The notes beneath the pieces were generated by a model. That model was given only the letters and a program-made list of their open reading frames with translations, ran no database searches and was not told where the DNA came from. From Spirochaetales bacterium (GTDB lineage Bacteria > Spirochaetota > Spirochaetia > Sphaerochaetales > Sphaerochaetaceae): DNA of 6,163 bases. Shown piece after piece: positions 5,971-6,163 of the stretch (within the stretch, counting starts at the first letter, position 1; each line of letters opens with the position of its first letter). The stretch spans positions 1 through 6,163 of the forward strand of contig JAGCUM010000234.1 in the NCBI GenBank assembly GCA_017962865.1, in the 5' to 3' direction. Both the position numbers and the translations under genes were made by a program.

Positions 5971-6163
5971 TTAAGCCTCCACCATCGACGACAGTCTGTT
6001 CTGTATCTTCAGAATCTCATCCTTCTTGAACTCAAAGGCCGATTTGTTGGAAACCAGCCTTGCCGAAATGGGCATTATGGTCTGAAACACCTCCAGCCCG
6101 TTCTCCCTGAGCGTTGTCCCGGTCTCGACGATGTCCACTATGACATCCGACATTCCCAGAACC
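5971..6163 (-). CDS. hisG: ATP phosphoribosyltransferase, C-terminal end (5' part outside window)
   Basis: First and committed enzyme of histidine synthesis, joining ATP and PRPP to phosphoribosyl-ATP. Sixty-three codons remain, frame open to the right edge. The tail has the PRPP-loop region VDIVETGTTLRENGL, followed by PISARLVSNKSAF and a short helix ending in MVEA. The protein stops about where short-form HisG does; the long form would carry roughly 80 more residues forming the histidine-binding domain. Short HisG is active only with the HisZ regulatory subunit, so hisZ is expected in the genome, perhaps just upstream. Histidine feedback would act through HisZ. The tail encodes the hisD SD, and one base separates its TAA from the hisD start. 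Confidence 0.95.
   Translation of the reverse strand, partial: VLGMSDVIVDIVETGTTLRENGLEVFQTIMPISARLVSNKSAFEFKKDEILKIQNRLSSMVEA

Noticed and set aside
1..6163. CRISPR arrays, insertion sequences, tRNA or rRNA genes
   Set aside because: No regularly spaced repeats, transposase motifs, or tRNA- or rRNA-like sequences were seen. The only rRNA-like stretch is the nine-base anti-SD match.

Overview
The window is one strand of a compact histidine-biosynthesis operon, plus a 364-base intergenic region that holds what looks like an undescribed small RNA gene on the opposite strand. All protein genes lie on the minus strand. From right to left in the window (the direction of transcription) they are hisG (3' end only), hisD, hisC, hisB, hisH, hisA, hisF and hisI, then the intergenic region, then the 5' half of apt (adenine phosphoribosyltransferase), which runs off the left edge.

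The organism cannot be named from the sequence. Base composition is near one half G+C in genes, by eye. The HisG tail fits the short HisG form that works with HisZ. HisB is the dehydratase alone and HisI is the cyclohydrolase alone. The gene order and the Apt and HisG residues remind me of anaerobic Bacillota (Clostridia). A spirochaete with Clostridia-like metabolic genes is an alternative. The sigma-54 promoter implies a host with rpoN.

Region 624-6163: seven complete his genes and one partial one, joined by overlaps of 1, 4 or 14 bases or gaps of 1 to 13 bases. Each complete gene has a Shine-Dalgarno (SD) sequence, in most cases inside the preceding gene. Together they take phosphoribosyl-ATP chemistry through HisI, HisA and HisHF to imidazoleglycerol phosphate, and on through HisB, HisC and HisD to histidine. 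Missing here are hisE, hisZ and histidinol-phosphate phosphatase. The operon promoter lies outside the window.

Region 260-623: on the plus strand there is a perfect-core sigma-54 promoter (515-531). It is preceded by about 85 bases of T-tracts repeating every helical turn and by inverted repeats that could be activator sites. About 43 bases beyond its predicted start begins a strong intrinsic terminator hairpin with a U-rich tail (585-618). No gene lies between, so the predicted product is an RNA of about 77 nt. Its unpaired 5' part carries ACCTCCTTT, the same nine bases as the anti-SD tail of many bacterial 16S rRNAs. The RNA therefore looks like a sigma-54-controlled, SD-targeting small regulatory RNA, convergent with the his operon. 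This is the most interesting element of the window. On the minus strand the same region carries a plausible housekeeping promoter, a palindrome and an SD for apt.
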